The notes beneath the pieces were generated by a model. The model ran no database searches. It was not told where the DNA came from and worked only from the letters and a program-made list of their open reading frames with translations. 64,000 bases of DNA from Mesorhizobium sp. WSM4313 (GTDB taxonomy: Bacteria; Pseudomonadota; Alphaproteobacteria; Rhizobiales; Rhizobiaceae). Shown in pieces: positions 52,204-61,594 of this stretch (positions within the stretch are counted from its first letter, which is position 1; every line of letters starts with the position of its first letter). The stretch is from positions 310,001 through 374,000 of the forward strand of contig NZ_NSFT01000001.1 in NCBI RefSeq assembly GCF_002294725.1, in the 5' to 3' direction. The position numbers and the translations under genes were made by a program.

Positions 52204-53517
52204 ATGGCTGAAGCATTGCGTGTTGGAATTGCCGGCCTTGGCACGGTGGGCGCCTCGGTGGCGCGCGTGCTGCGCGACAAGGCGGCCGAGCTTACCCGGC
52301 AGTGCGGTCGCGACATCGTCGTGACCGCCGTTTCGGCCCGCGATCCGAAACGCGACCGAGGTATCGATCTTGGCGTCGCCAAATGGTTCGATGATCCGGT
52401 CAAGCTGGCCGAAAAGGCCGATATCGACGTCTTCGTCGAGCTGATCGGCGGTGACGAGGGGCCGGCGCGGCTCTCGGTGAAAGCGGCGCTCGAGGCTGGG
52501 CGCCATGTCGTGACCGCCAACAAGGCGCTGCTTGCCAAGCATGGCGTGGCGCTTGCCGAGATCGCCGAGAAGAAGGGTGTGCTGCTCAACTACGAGGCGG
52601 CGGTGGCCGGCGGCATCCCGGTCATCAAGACGATGCGAGAGGCAATGGCGGGCAACGCGGTGACCCGCGTCTTCGGCATTCTCAACGGCACGTGCAACTA
52701 CATCCTGACGCGCATGGAAGCCGAAGGCATCTCCTTCGACGTCTGCCTGAAGGACGCGCAGCGGCTGGGCTACGCCGAAGCCGATCCGACCTTCGACATC
52801 GAAGGCCATGACACGGCGCACAAATTGTCGATCCTGACCAGCCTTGCGTTTGGGACGAAGATCGCCGCCGGCGACATCTATATGGAAGGCATCGCCAACA
52901 TCACCCAAGCCGACATCCGCGCGGCGGGCGATCTCGGCTACCGCATCAAGCTGCTCGGCGTCGCGCAGCGCACCGATAGCGGCATAGAGCAGCGTGTCCA
53001 TCCGACCATGGTGCCGACGGCGTCGGTCATCGCGCAGGTGCATGGCGTCACAAACGCGGTGGCGATCGAGACCGATATTCTGGGCGAGCTCTTGCTCTCG
53101 GGTCCTGGCGCGGGCGGCAATGCCACCGCCTCGGCGGTCGTCGGCGACATCGCCGACATCGCCAAGAGCCGACCGGGCTTCCAGCATGGCCCGGTCTTCG
53201 GCTGGCCGGCGAAGGAATTGAAGCCTTACAAGAAAGCGCAGATGCGCAGCCATGCCGGCGGCTATTTCATCCGGTTGACCGTGCATGACCGCACGGGCGT
53301 CTTCGCGGCCATCGCCAAACGCATGGCCGACAACGACATCTCGCTGGAATCGATCGTCCAGCAGGCGGCCGGCGCGGAAACGCAGGCGCAGAAGACGGTC
53401 ATCCTCGTTACCCACGAGACGACGGAAGCGGCGGTGCGCAAGGCCGTCGAAGGCATCACCAAGGACGGTCATCTGACCGACAAGCCGCAGGTGATCCGCA
53501 TCGAGCGGGCAGAATAA
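52204..53517 (+). CDS. hom: homoserine dehydrogenase
   Basis: Reduces L-aspartate-4-semialdehyde to homoserine, leading to threonine and methionine. Seen: 437 residues; N-terminal NAD(P)-binding RVGIAGLGTVGASVARVL, TANKALLAKHG, the family signature GGIPVIKTMREAM and LNGTCNYILTRME, and a C-terminal ACT domain from about residue 350 (FIRLTVHDRTGVFAAIAK), the site of threonine feedback in this class. Followed by glpX after 142 bp. Start ATG at 52204. Confidence 0.96.
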   Translation: MAEALRVGIAGLGTVGASVARVLRDKAAELTRQCGRDIVVTAVSARDPKRDRGIDLGVAKWFDDPVKLAEKADIDVFVELIGGDEGPARLSVKAALEAGRHVVTANKALLAKHGVALAEIAEKKGVLLNYEAAVAGGIPVIKTMREAMAGNAVTRVFGILNGTCNYILTRMEAEGISFDVCLKDAQRLGYAEADPTFDIEGHDTAHKLSILTSLAFGTKIAAGDIYMEGIANITQADIRAAGDLGYRIKLLGVAQRTDSGIEQRVHPTMVPTASVIAQVHGVTNAVAIETDILGELLLSGPGAGGNATASAVVGDIADIAKSRPGFQHGPVFGWPAKELKPYKKAQMRSHAGGYFIRLTVHDRTGVFAAIAKRMADNDISLESIVQQAAGAETQAQKTVILVTHETTEAAVRKAVEGITKDGHLTDKPQVIRIERAE

Positions 53518-53659
53518 GCCAAGTCCGGTTCCTTCTTCAATCGATTGATTTTGCTGTCATTTCGAAAAATGACCCGGCAAGTCTTGCCGTTGTCATGGAG
53601 CTTTGTCAGAAGAAGCCCACCTCTGGCGGGAGGTTGAGTTTCACGAGGAATTTCTGTCC

Positions 53660-54643
53660 ATGAACATAGCCCAGGACATCGCCGCCGGTCTCGACCGGAT
53701 CCTTACGATGGAAGTCGTGCGTGTGACCGAGCGGGCGGCGGTCGCGGCGGCAAGGCTGCGCGGGCGCGGCGATGAGAAGGCTGCCGATCAGGTGGCGGTC
53801 GACGCCATGCGCCAGGAGCTCAACCGGCTGGCCATCAAAGGCACGGTGGTGATCGGCGAGGGCGAGCGCGACGAGGCGCCGATGCTCTATATCGGCGAGG
53901 AGGTCGGCACCGGCAAGGGTCCGGCCGTCGACATCGCGCTCGATCCGCTCGAGGGCACGACGATCTGCGCCAAGAACCTGCCCAACGCGCTTGCCGTAAT
54001 CGCGATTGCGGAAAAGGGCAGCCTGCTGTTCGCGCCCGATGTCTATATGGACAAGATCGCCATCGGCCCCGGCTATCCCGAAGGTCTGATCGACATCGAC
54101 GCCTCGCCGGCCGAAAACCTCGCCAATCTGGCCAAAGCCAAGGGCGTGGGCGTCTCCGATATCACCGCCTGCATCCTCGACCGGCCGCGTCACGCCAAGC
54201 TGATCGACGCCGTGCGCGCCACGGGTGCGGCGATCCGGCTGATCGGCGACGGCGATGTCGCGGGCGTCATCCACACCACTGATCCGGACGAGACCGGCAT
54301 CGACATCTATCTCGGCACCGGCGGCGCGCCGGAGGGCGTGCTGGCGGCGGCCGCACTTCGCTGCACCGGCGGACAGATGCAGGGCCGGCTGATCCTCGAC
54401 ACGCCGGAGAAGGTGGCGCGCGCGCACCAAATGGGCATTTCCGACCCGAAGCGGATCTATCGCGCCCAGGACATGGCGCGGGGCGACGTGCTGTTCGCGG
54501 CGACCGGCGTCACCGACGGCAATTTGCTCGACGGGGTGAAGTTCGGCCGCACTTTCATCACCACGCACACCATCGTGCTGCGGTCGTCCTCGCGCACGGT
54601 GCGCGAGATCAAGGCGCGTCACCAGGATCTGGATAAGTTCTGA
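53660..54643 (+). CDS. glpX: class II fructose-1,6-bisphosphatase
   Basis: Gluconeogenic enzyme hydrolysing fructose 1,6-bisphosphate (class II, Mn-dependent). Seen: 327 residues, with the metal-site sequences VIGEGERDEAPMLYIGEEVG and DIALDPLEGTTICAKN, and GTGGAPEGVLAAAALRCTGGQMQ. The ATG at 53660 (MNIAQDIAAGLDR) is preferred over a frame that begins 19 codons earlier. In Rhizobiales this gene characteristically sits between hom and recJ. Confidence 0.95.
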   Translation: MNIAQDIAAGLDRILTMEVVRVTERAAVAAARLRGRGDEKAADQVAVDAMRQELNRLAIKGTVVIGEGERDEAPMLYIGEEVGTGKGPAVDIALDPLEGTTICAKNLPNALAVIAIAEKGSLLFAPDVYMDKIAIGPGYPEGLIDIDASPAENLANLAKAKGVGVSDITACILDRPRHAKLIDAVRATGAAIRLIGDGDVAGVIHTTDPDETGIDIYLGTGGAPEGVLAAAALRCTGGQMQGRLILDTPEKVARAHQMGISDPKRIYRAQDMARGDVLFAATGVTDGNLLDGVKFGRTFITTHTIVLRSSSRTVREIKARHQDLDKF

Positions 54644-54780
54644 TTTCGCTTCGTCCGGGCGTTTTGCCGCAATTCGAGGAAAACGTTCCACACCTTTCCC
54701 GGTTTGCCCGCTTCCCCGCAATTGCTCCGGCCGTCGCATATTGATATCTGCGCAATGATGATGTGCAGACGGCGCGTCGC

Positions 54781-56565
54781 ATGACGGGCGAGAAACGGTT
54801 CTTCCTCGATGTCAGGCAGTCGGCGACCGGTGTTTCGTGGGAACACCGGCTGACCGAGCGCCAGGACATGGCCGCCTTGGCCATGGCGCAGGGCCATGGC
54901 GTGCCCGACATCGTGGCGCGAGTGCTTGCCGGGCGCGGCGTCAGCGTGGAGCAGACCGCGCGCTTCCTCGATCCGACCATTCGCGAGCTTCTGCCGAATC
55001 CAGCATCGCTGACCGATATGGAGAAAGCGGCGGCGAGGCTGGCCGATGCGGTCGTCGCCCACGAAAAAGTGGCGATCTTCGGCGATTATGATGTCGACGG
55101 CGCGGCCTCGTCTGCGCTGTTAAAACGCTTTCTCACGCATTTTTCCGTACCGTCCGAAATCTACATCCCGGACCGCATCTTCGAAGGCTACGGGCCCAAT
55201 CCGGAAGCGATGCGGGACTTGATCTCGCGCGGCGCGAAGCTGATCGTCACCGTCGACTGCGGCACCAACAGCGCGACGTCGATCGACGCGGCCAGGCAAG
55301 CCGGCGCCGATGTCGTGGTGCTCGATCATCACCAGGTCGGCGGTCCGTTGCCGGCGGCGGACGCCGTGGTCAATCCCAATCGCGAGGACGACCTGTCGGG
55401 GCAGGGACATCTGTGCGCGGCCGGCGTCGTCTTCCTGTGCCTGGTGCAGACGGCCAAAGTGCTGCGCGCGAGGCTGCCGGACGCCGCGCCGGTCGATTTG
55501 CTTTCGATGCTCGATCTGGTGGCGCTGGCGACGGTCTGTGACGTGGTCCCGCTCACCGGCGTCAACCGCGCCTTCGTCATCAAGGGGCTGCAGGTGTTGC
55601 GCCAGCAGAAGAATGAGGGGCTGGCGGCGCTGGCGCGGGTCTCGCGCATCGGCGAGCCGATCAACACCTTCCATCTGTCATTCCTGATCGGCCCGCGCAT
55701 CAATGCCGGCGGCCGCATCGGCGATGCCGCGCTCGGCAGCCGGCTTCTGGCCACCGACGATCCCGTCGAGGCGGCAGGCATTGCCGAGACGCTGGACCGG
55801 CTGAACCAGGAACGGCAGCAGATGGAACAGGAGATGCTGGCGCAGGCGCGCGCCGAGGCCGATGCGGAACTTGCGGGCGGCAACGGCCCGGCAGTCATCG
55901 TCACCGCCAGCAACAGCTGGCATCCGGGCATCGTCGGGCTGATCGCCTCGCGGCTCAAGGATCATGCGCGCCGGCCGGCCTTCGCCATCGCCTTCAACTC
56001 GACCGGCATCGGCACGGGCTCCGGCCGCTCGGTGACCGGCTTCGATCTCGGCCGGCTGGTGCGCGAGGCTGCCGAGGCCGGGCTGATCGTCAAGGGCGGT
56101 GGCCACGCGATGGCTGCAGGCGTCACCGTCGAGCGCTCCAAGCTCGGCGAACTGCGCGCCTTTTTTGAGCAGCGCGCCGCAGCCGACGTGTTTCGCCTGC
56201 AGAACGAGGAGAGCCTGGCGATCGACGGCGCCTTGGCCGCCGAGGGCGCCACGATCGCGCTGCTCGACGCGCTGGAGAAAGCCGGGCCGTTCGGGGCCGG
56301 GCACATCGCGCCGGTGTTCGTGCTGCCGCGCCACCGGCTGACCGATGCGCGCGCGATCGGCACCAATCACATTCGGGTGGACCTGCAGTCGCAAAGCGGC
56401 GGCAACATCCAAGCCATTGCGTTCCGTGCCGTCGACACGGCGCTCGGCGAATTCCTGTTTAAAAACAGGGGCAGGACCGTGCATATCGCCGGTTCGTTGT
56501 CGGGCAATTACTGGAACGGCAACCGCACGGTGCAGTTTCGCATCAGCGATGCGGCACTCGCTTAA
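54781..56565 (+). CDS. recJ: single-stranded-DNA-specific exonuclease RecJ
   Basis: 5'-3' ssDNA exonuclease of recombinational and mismatch repair. Seen: 594 residues; DHH-family motifs VAIFGDYDVDGAAS (Asp102/104/106), VTVDCGTNS and the defining DHH triad at 182-184 (VVLDHHQVGG), the DHHA1 domain with GRSVTGFDLG and KGGGHAMAAGVT, and a C-terminal OB-like domain. The ATG at 54781 is used; an in-frame GTG at 54763 would add six residues. Follows glpX after 137 bp. Confidence 0.95.
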   Translation: MTGEKRFFLDVRQSATGVSWEHRLTERQDMAALAMAQGHGVPDIVARVLAGRGVSVEQTARFLDPTIRELLPNPASLTDMEKAAARLADAVVAHEKVAIFGDYDVDGAASSALLKRFLTHFSVPSEIYIPDRIFEGYGPNPEAMRDLISRGAKLIVTVDCGTNSATSIDAARQAGADVVVLDHHQVGGPLPAADAVVNPNREDDLSGQGHLCAAGVVFLCLVQTAKVLRARLPDAAPVDLLSMLDLVALATVCDVVPLTGVNRAFVIKGLQVLRQQKNEGLAALARVSRIGEPINTFHLSFLIGPRINAGGRIGDAALGSRLLATDDPVEAAGIAETLDRLNQERQQMEQEMLAQARAEADAELAGGNGPAVIVTASNSWHPGIVGLIASRLKDHARRPAFAIAFNSTGIGTGSGRSVTGFDLGRLVREAAEAGLIVKGGGHAMAAGVTVERSKLGELRAFFEQRAAADVFRLQNEESLAIDGALAAEGATIALLDALEKAGPFGAGHIAPVFVLPRHRLTDARAIGTNHIRVDLQSQSGGNIQAIAFRAVDTALGEFLFKNRGRTVHIAGSLSGNYWNGNRTVQFRISDAALA

Positions 56566-56669
56566 CGACGCAGTACAGTAGTACCTTGACACAGAGGTTT
56601 TGACCGGCTGGTTAGTGTGCGTTGGCAGATCCCATGCCTTGGCGATTAGCCGAGACGCCTATCGCGGTC

Positions 56670-56848
56670 GTCATCCACGGGCGGAGCAAGGAGCGAAGCG
56701 ACGCGCGCAGACCCGAGGATCCATGCCGTGGCCTCGAAGCGCCGCGGCGGTCCAGAATTCTGCACCGTTGCACACCTCGGTCCAGATAACGGCATGGATT
56801 CCAGGGTCTGCGCGCGTCGCTTCGCTCCTTGCTCCGCCCTGGAATGAC
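56670..56848. repeat. 180-bp inverted-repeat element after recJ
   Basis: Two roughly 60-bp arms (56670-56729 and 56789-56848) are reverse complements at close to nine positions in ten, including a perfect core GCGGAGCAAGGAGCGAAGCG and its complement, enclosing a 59-bp centre. There is no coding capacity and no transposase. It could fold as a long cruciform or RNA hairpin; similar palindromes occur widely in Mesorhizobium-like intergenic DNA to my knowledge. The rest of 56566-56969 holds nothing recognisable. Confidence 0.8.
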
Positions 56849-56969
56849 GAGGTTCAGGAGCCTTCAGCTCATGGCCAGCGTTTGCGCTGACTATGGCAAC
56901 GGACATTGATAGACTTGCCCGACAAGCCCGGAATCTTTCCAAATCACTGTGTAGAGGAAGTAGCGGAAT

Positions 56970-57938
56970 TCACACCAGGACGGACTGCAGCCGGGTCAGT
57001 TCGTTGATCTGGGACTTCGTCGCCTGATAGCCGAGGCTGATCGCCTCGTCGGCGCGATGGAATTCCGTCAGGCCGATATGGCTGAGTTTGGGCTGCAGCG
57101 ACATATCCGGCGGATCGCCGGCGAGCCTGGCCCGCGAAATCCGGTCCTGAATGATGTTGAAAGCCTCAACCATGACGCCGGTGATGCCAAGGCGCGTCTG
57201 GTGTGACTGGGGATTAACCTGGCCGAGTCTCGGCGCGTCATTCTCCACGACCAGTTCGCCGGCGCTGTGCTTTATCACGGCGGCGCGGCCGAACAGGTCG
57301 TAGTGCAGGTTGACGGCGACCACGAGCGGCTGCTCATAGGCGCGGCAGACCGACACAGGCACCGGATTGACCAGCGCGCCGTCGACCAGGATGCGGCCGT
57401 TGCAGTTCACCGGCTCGAAAACGCCGGGCAGCGCGTAGGAGGCGCGCATGGCGGTGATCAGCGAGCCATTCGACAGCCAGATCTCATGGCCGGTGCGAAT
57501 TTCCGAAGTGACGGCGACAAAGGGCTTCGACAAGTTCTCGAAGCGGACGCCGGCCAGATGCTCGCGCAGCCGCGCGTCGAGCTTCATGCCGCCGAACAGG
57601 CCGCTGCCGCGCAGATTGAGATCAAGAAGGCCGAAGATGCGCCGCTTGGTCAGGCTTCGGGCAAACTCCTCCAGCTCGTCCAGCTTGCCGGCAAGGTAGC
57701 AGCCGCCGACCAGCGCGCCGATCGAGGTGCCGGCAATCATCGATACTTCGATGCCGGCCTCGTCGAGCGCGCGCAGCACACCGATATGGGCCCAGCCCCT
57801 GGCGCAACCGCCGCCGAGCGCCAGCGAAATGCCGATTTTCTTCTGAGAGGTCGGGTCAGACGCGCCGCCGGACGATGCCGGGCCATTGGCCTCCCGAACG
57901 TCAGGTCTGCTGCGCAATGACGCCCATTCGAGCATCAT
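56970..57938 (-). CDS. patatin-like phospholipase family protein
   Basis: 322-residue predicted acyl hydrolase of the RssA-like patatin family. Seen: oxyanion loop LALGGGCARGWAHIGVLRAL (about 39-58), the nucleophile elbow IAGTSIGALVGG with Ser72, and the catalytic Asp186 in ILVDGALVNPVPV. The N-terminal 30 residues are variable; the start could also be the second ATG (57935). The C-terminal part is alpha-helical. Probably cleaves lipid acyl esters; the substrate is unknown. It lies 81 bp downstream of hisI on the same strand. Confidence 0.9.
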   Translation of the reverse strand: MMLEWASLRSRPDVREANGPASSGGASDPTSQKKIGISLALGGGCARGWAHIGVLRALDEAGIEVSMIAGTSIGALVGGCYLAGKLDELEEFARSLTKRRIFGLLDLNLRGSGLFGGMKLDARLREHLAGVRFENLSKPFVAVTSEIRTGHEIWLSNGSLITAMRASYALPGVFEPVNCNGRILVDGALVNPVPVSVCRAYEQPLVVAVNLHYDLFGRAAVIKHSAGELVVENDAPRLGQVNPQSHQTRLGITGVMVEAFNIIQDRISRARLAGDPPDMSLQPKLSHIGLTEFHRADEAISLGYQATKSQINELTRLQSVLV

Positions 57939-58019
57939 GATCTCCCTTGTCCCATATCCCTTCTACCAAAAGGATATTTGAGAATAGTGAATCTGAATGG
58001 TTTGTGAATATCGAATGGT

Positions 58020-58478
58020 TCACACCGGCTTCCGATACGTCTGGTTCGCATCGAACAGCGGCTTGCTGCCATCGCCGACAAGCACCGCCTTGCCGTCGCT
58101 GAGCCCCACCGTCCGATAAAAACAAGAACGCCGTCCGGTGTGGCAGGTTGCGTCGTGGCCCAACACTTTGACGCGCAACCATATCGCGTCTTGGTCACAA
58201 TCCGTGCGCATCTCGACGACCTGCTGGAAATTCCCCGAGGTCGCGCCCTTCTTCCACAGCGCTTTGCGCGAGCGCGACCAGTAATGAGCAATGCCGGTCT
58301 CAAGCGTAAGCGCCAGCGCCTCGGCGTTCATATGTGCGACCATCAAGAGCATGCCGTCGCCGGCATCGGTGACGACGACCGTGACGAGGCCGGCCGCATC
58401 GAAGCGCGGAGAAAGGACGGAGCCTTCCTCCAAGGCTTTCTTGTCGGATGGGGCTTTGAGGAATTGCAGTGCCGACAT
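58020..58478 (-). CDS. hisI: phosphoribosyl-AMP cyclohydrolase
   Basis: Third step of histidine biosynthesis: opens the purine ring of PR-AMP. Seen: 152 residues; [20 protein letters not shown], the conserved [21 protein letters not shown] (in two parts: HYWSRSR and WKKGATSG), the Mg site [15 protein letters not shown] and the zinc Cys pair CHTGRRSC. It is the HisI-only form without HisE. The ATG at 58478 fits the family length; a longer frame is not supported. It is 43 bp downstream of folE. Confidence 0.95.
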   Translation of the reverse strand: MSALQFLKAPSDKKALEEGSVLSPRFDAAGLVTVVVTDAGDGMLLMVAHMNAEALALTLETGIAHYWSRSRKALWKKGATSGNFQQVVEMRTDCDQDAIWLRVKVLGHDATCHTGRRSCFYRTVGLSDGKAVLVGDGSKPLFDANQTYRKPV

Positions 58479-58521
58479 CGCCGGTCGCTCTTTCTTTCTA
58501 GAGGCCGGCGACGGCCGGCGA

Positions 58522-59154
58522 TCAGCCGCCGGCGCGCACCATGGTGACGAAGCGGACCTGCTCCTCCGGCGTGTCCTTGAAGACACCGGTGAATGTGGAG
58601 GTCAGCGTGGTCGAGTCCTGCTTGCGGATACCGCGCATGGCCATGCACATATGCTCGGCCTCGAGCATAACGGCGACGCCGCGCGGGTTGAGCACGTCCT
58701 GGATGACGCCTGCGATCTGCGCGGTCATGGCCTCCTGCGTCTGCAGGCGGTGCGCGAAGATGTCGACGACGCGCGCGATCTTCGACAGGCCGACGACCTT
58801 GCCGTCAGGCAGATAGCCGACATGCGCCTTGCCGATGATCGGCACCATGTGATGCTCGCAATGCGAATGGAATTTTATGTTCCTGACGATGACGAGATCG
58901 TCATAGCCGGCGACTTCCTCGAAGGTGCGGCCAAGCTCGTCGGCCGGGCACATGTCATAGCCGTTGAACATTTCGCGGAAGGCTTTGGTGACGCGCTTGG
59001 GCGTGTCGATCAGGCCTTCGCGGTCCGGATTGTCGCCGGTCCAGCGCAAAAGCGTGCGCACGGCGGCTTCGACCTCGGCTTCGCTCGGCCGGTCGGTGAC
59101 GGGCTTTTCCAAATATTCGGACGGGGGCATGATTTTCTTGATGACGGCATCCAT
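58522..59154 (-). CDS. folE: GTP cyclohydrolase I
   Basis: Converts GTP to 7,8-dihydroneopterin triphosphate, the first step of folate (and queuosine) synthesis. Seen: 210 residues; [20 protein letters not shown], zinc-binding [20 protein letters not shown] (Cys and His), [20 protein letters not shown] and [15 protein letters not shown] with the second Cys. The ATG at 59154 is chosen; a longer frame extends toward the divergent Fe-S scaffold gene. The 237-bp spacer carries divergent promoters. Confidence 0.96.
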   Translation of the reverse strand: MDAVIKKIMPPSEYLEKPVTDRPSEAEVEAAVRTLLRWTGDNPDREGLIDTPKRVTKAFREMFNGYDMCPADELGRTFEEVAGYDDLVIVRNIKFHSHCEHHMVPIIGKAHVGYLPDGKVVGLSKIARVVDIFAHRLQTQEAMTAQIAGVIQDVLNPRGVAVMLEAEHMCMAMRGIRKQDSTTLTSTFTGVFKDTPEEQVRFVTMVRAGG

Positions 59155-59391
59155 AAAGGCGTCTCCCGTAGTCCCACTCAAAGGTGGAACGAGTTGAACG
59201 GACCACGACCTTTTGGGTGAAAATCGCCCATTTCCATCCCGCAAGCGGCGTGAACAGATGAGCAGGGACAACGGCTTTTTCGTCGCCTTGTCGATGCCCG
59301 ACTGCGACCATTATATATGGTTCGAGCGGCGCGAAAGGAAGACGCGAGAGCGGCAAAGCCTGTTCGCTTGGCGCCGACGGATTGGAAAAAT

Positions 59392-59838
59392 ATGATCGAC
59401 GACGTCTACAATGCGAAAATTCTCGGTTTCGCCGGGAATATAGGGCGGATCGGCCGGCTCGACGATGCCGACGCGACGGCCAGGGCGCATTCCAAATTGT
59501 GCGGCTCGACCGTCACCGTCGACCTCAAAATGGACGGCGACGTGGTGACCGATTTCGCCCATGACGTGAAGGCCTGCGCGCTCGGCCAGGCCTCGTCCTC
59601 GATCATGGCCCAGCATGTGGTCGGCGCCAGCGCCGACGAATTGCGCACCGTGCGCGAAACCATGCTGAAGATGCTGAAGGAGAACGGCGCGCCGCCGGAA
59701 GGCCGTTTCGCCGACCTCAAATATCTGGAGCCGGTGCGCGACTACAAGGCGCGCCATGCCTCGACCATGCTGACCTTCGACGCGGTGGTCGACGCGATCG
59801 GCCAGATCGAGAAGAAGCGCGCCGAACAGGCGGCTTGA
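59392..59838 (+). CDS. IscU/NifU-N-type Fe-S cluster scaffold-like protein
   Basis: 148-residue protein of the NifU N-terminal (COG0822) family. Seen: N-terminal IDDVYNAKILGFAGNIGRIG, HSKLCGSTVTVDLKMDGDVV with the first Cys, DVKACALGQASSSIMAQHVV with the second Cys, and PVRDYKARHASTMLTFDAV, where the third cluster-ligating Cys of IscU is replaced by His/Ala-containing RHAS. The 3-Cys set is thus incomplete, so cluster binding must differ. This variant seems normal in Rhizobiales. Divergent from folE; a role in Fe-S delivery is inferred from the family only. Confidence 0.82.
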   Translation: MIDDVYNAKILGFAGNIGRIGRLDDADATARAHSKLCGSTVTVDLKMDGDVVTDFAHDVKACALGQASSSIMAQHVVGASADELRTVRETMLKMLKENGAPPEGRFADLKYLEPVRDYKARHASTMLTFDAVVDAIGQIEKKRAEQAA

Positions 59839-59847
59839 GCGCAGCGG

Positions 59848-60753
59848 TCAGGCCGCTCCCCTGTTCGCGGCGAACTCGCCTCGTATCCAGTCCGCAAATG
59901 CCTTGGCGGGTTCCGGCAGATTCCGTAGGCTCCTGGCCACCAGCCAATAGGCACCGGAAGCGACATCGATATCGAACGGCTTGATCAAAGCGCCTGACGC
60001 AAGGTCCTCGCCGATCTGCAAAAGATCGCCGAGCGCCACGCCATGGCCAAGCAGGGCAGCCTGTTTCGAAAGCGAGACATCGGCCAGCATCGGGCCACGC
60101 GCGGGCACTGCGTCGGCGGGCACGCCGGCGGCCTGGAACCAGCGCGCCCAACCTTGGCGGTTTTCCTCATGCAGCAGCGTGTAATGGCGAAGGTCGATCG
60201 GCTTTTCCAGCGGAGGGCCGGAGGCGAGCAGCGCCGGCGACAGGACCGGTGAATCGACAGTCGAGGCCAGGCGCTCGGCCTCGCTACGCGGCCATGACGT
60301 GGCGTGGGCGCTAAAACGCAAGGCGAGCTCGGGCTGATCGCTGCGGAACTCGATCGGCCGTGGATCGACTTCGAGGGACACATCGATATCGGGCCGCAAC
60401 TGGCGAAAGCGATTGAGCCGAGGCAGCAGCCATATGGCGGCAAGGGAGGGTTCGACGCTGACGCGGACAATCGCCTGCGCCGGCGAGGCCGTGAGCTCCG
60501 AAAGCACGCGGTCGATGTCGTCGAAGCTTCTGACCAATCGCTCGAGTAGCCTTTGCCCCGCATCCGTCAGTTCGACGCGGCGATGAAGGCGCAGAAACAG
60601 CGGTCTGCCCAAAAAGGTCTCGAGCTCGCGTATCTGCCGGCTGATCGCGGCCTGCGAGACGTAAAGCTCCTCGGCCGCCCGGCTGAAGCTCAAATGCCGG
60701 CCGGCCGTCTCGAAGCTCCTGAGCGCCGTCAGCGGCAGCCGGCCACGCTTCAT
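59848..60753 (-). CDS. GcvA-like LysR transcriptional regulator
   Basis: 301-residue LTTR. Seen: LPLTALRSFETAGRHLSFSRAAEELYVSQAAISRQIRELE in segments at residues 4-45, which is the GcvA-type helix-turn-helix, and a substrate-binding domain with IWLLPRLNRFRQLRPDIDVSLE. The start at 60753 (MKRGRLPL) is preferred over one five codons earlier. It ends 9 bp after the Fe-S scaffold gene's stop (convergent). Divergent, across about 90 bp, from a His-rich mini-protein gene, a possible target. Confidence 0.9.
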   Translation of the reverse strand: MKRGRLPLTALRSFETAGRHLSFSRAAEELYVSQAAISRQIRELETFLGRPLFLRLHRRVELTDAGQRLLERLVRSFDDIDRVLSELTASPAQAIVRVSVEPSLAAIWLLPRLNRFRQLRPDIDVSLEVDPRPIEFRSDQPELALRFSAHATSWPRSEAERLASTVDSPVLSPALLASGPPLEKPIDLRHYTLLHEENRQGWARWFQAAGVPADAVPARGPMLADVSLSKQAALLGHGVALGDLLQIGEDLASGALIKPFDIDVASGAYWLVARSLRNLPEPAKAFADWIRGEFAANRGAA

Positions 60754-60845
60754 GTCCCATAACCTCAAGTTATCCGACGCGGAAATTATACTCGTTTGAG
60801 AGGCAAGGCCAGCGGCAGTCTAATCCGTTTCAAAGGAGACCTGCC

Positions 60846-61007
60846 ATGAACGAGTTCCTGGCCATTTTCAGCGACGTGATACGGATAGCGACCTTCCAAT
60901 GGCATGCCGAAGTCGCGCGCGGGGGACATCACCATAATTGTCGGGATCTTCCCCACCACCATCGCCCATGGGACAACGGCCATCCCGTCCGGCGCTCCAG
61001 ACCCTGA
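60846..61007 (+). CDS. 53-residue His-rich small protein
   Basis: Frame too short for many gene finders but with a strong ribosome-binding site (AAAGGAG, 8 bases before ATG). It encodes MNEFLAIFSDVIRIATFQWH then AEVARGGHHHNCRDLPHHHR and a basic Pro-rich end. The hydrophobic N-terminus is a possible amphipathic helix; the second half has nine His and one Cys within about 30 residues, suggesting metal binding. It is divergent from the LysR-type regulator and just upstream of yidD. Not recognised. Confidence 0.6.
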   Translation: MNEFLAIFSDVIRIATFQWHAEVARGGHHHNCRDLPHHHRPWDNGHPVRRSRP

Positions 61008-61074
61008 CGGCAAAAGCATTGCGTTTCAGCACCGAAGCCCACATCTATCGCGCAGTGAAACAGGCTGCGGAGCG

Positions 61075-61449
61075 ATGGGCGACCATTCCGGACATACGCA
61101 CGGCACCCGGCCGATCCAACATGGACGCAATTGGCCGGGACCTTGGCGCAAGACGCCCGGGCGCGTCCTGGGCACGTCGCTCGTGCGCCTCTATCAACTG
61201 ACGCTCTCAGGCTTCGTCGGCAACAGCTGCCGGCACCTGCCGACCTGCTCCGAATATGCCCATGAGGCGATTGCCCGCCATGGCCTGTGGGCGGGCGGCT
61301 GGATGGGACTGTTCCGGGTGCTGCGCTGCGGGCCGTTTGGGACGCATGGCATCGACCGCGTGCCGGAGGTGCTTGCCCAGCGCTATGTCTGGTTCATGCC
61401 CTGGCGCTATTGGCGGATCGGCAAAAGGCACAGCGAGCCCGAAATCTGA
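61075..61449 (+). CDS. yidD: membrane protein insertion efficiency factor YidD
   Basis: Small peripheral membrane protein that assists YidC-dependent insertion. Seen: 124 residues; the core LYQLTLSGFVGNSCRHLPTCSEYAHEAI (in two parts: TLSGFVGNSCR, LPTCSEYAHEAI) with the three conserved Cys, and GLFRVLRCGPFGTHGID. The N-terminal 30 residues (MGDHSGHTHGTRPIQHG) are an unusual His-rich extension, so the true start might be later (ATG-less; GTG at about 61165). It is not next to rnpA/rpmH as in many bacteria. Confidence 0.9.
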   Translation: MGDHSGHTHGTRPIQHGRNWPGPWRKTPGRVLGTSLVRLYQLTLSGFVGNSCRHLPTCSEYAHEAIARHGLWAGGWMGLFRVLRCGPFGTHGIDRVPEVLAQRYVWFMPWRYWRIGKRHSEPEI

Positions 61450-61594
61450 TCGCTTCGCCGTCCCGCGCGACGCGGATTTTAACGATCCGGTAGGGTTAAC
61501 GCGAAGCTGCACGAACACTGCGAATTTGAGACAAAATCGAGACAAGTCGTCTCGCTAAGCCGCTCCTGTAATCTCATACCGGAGTGACTTCGCC

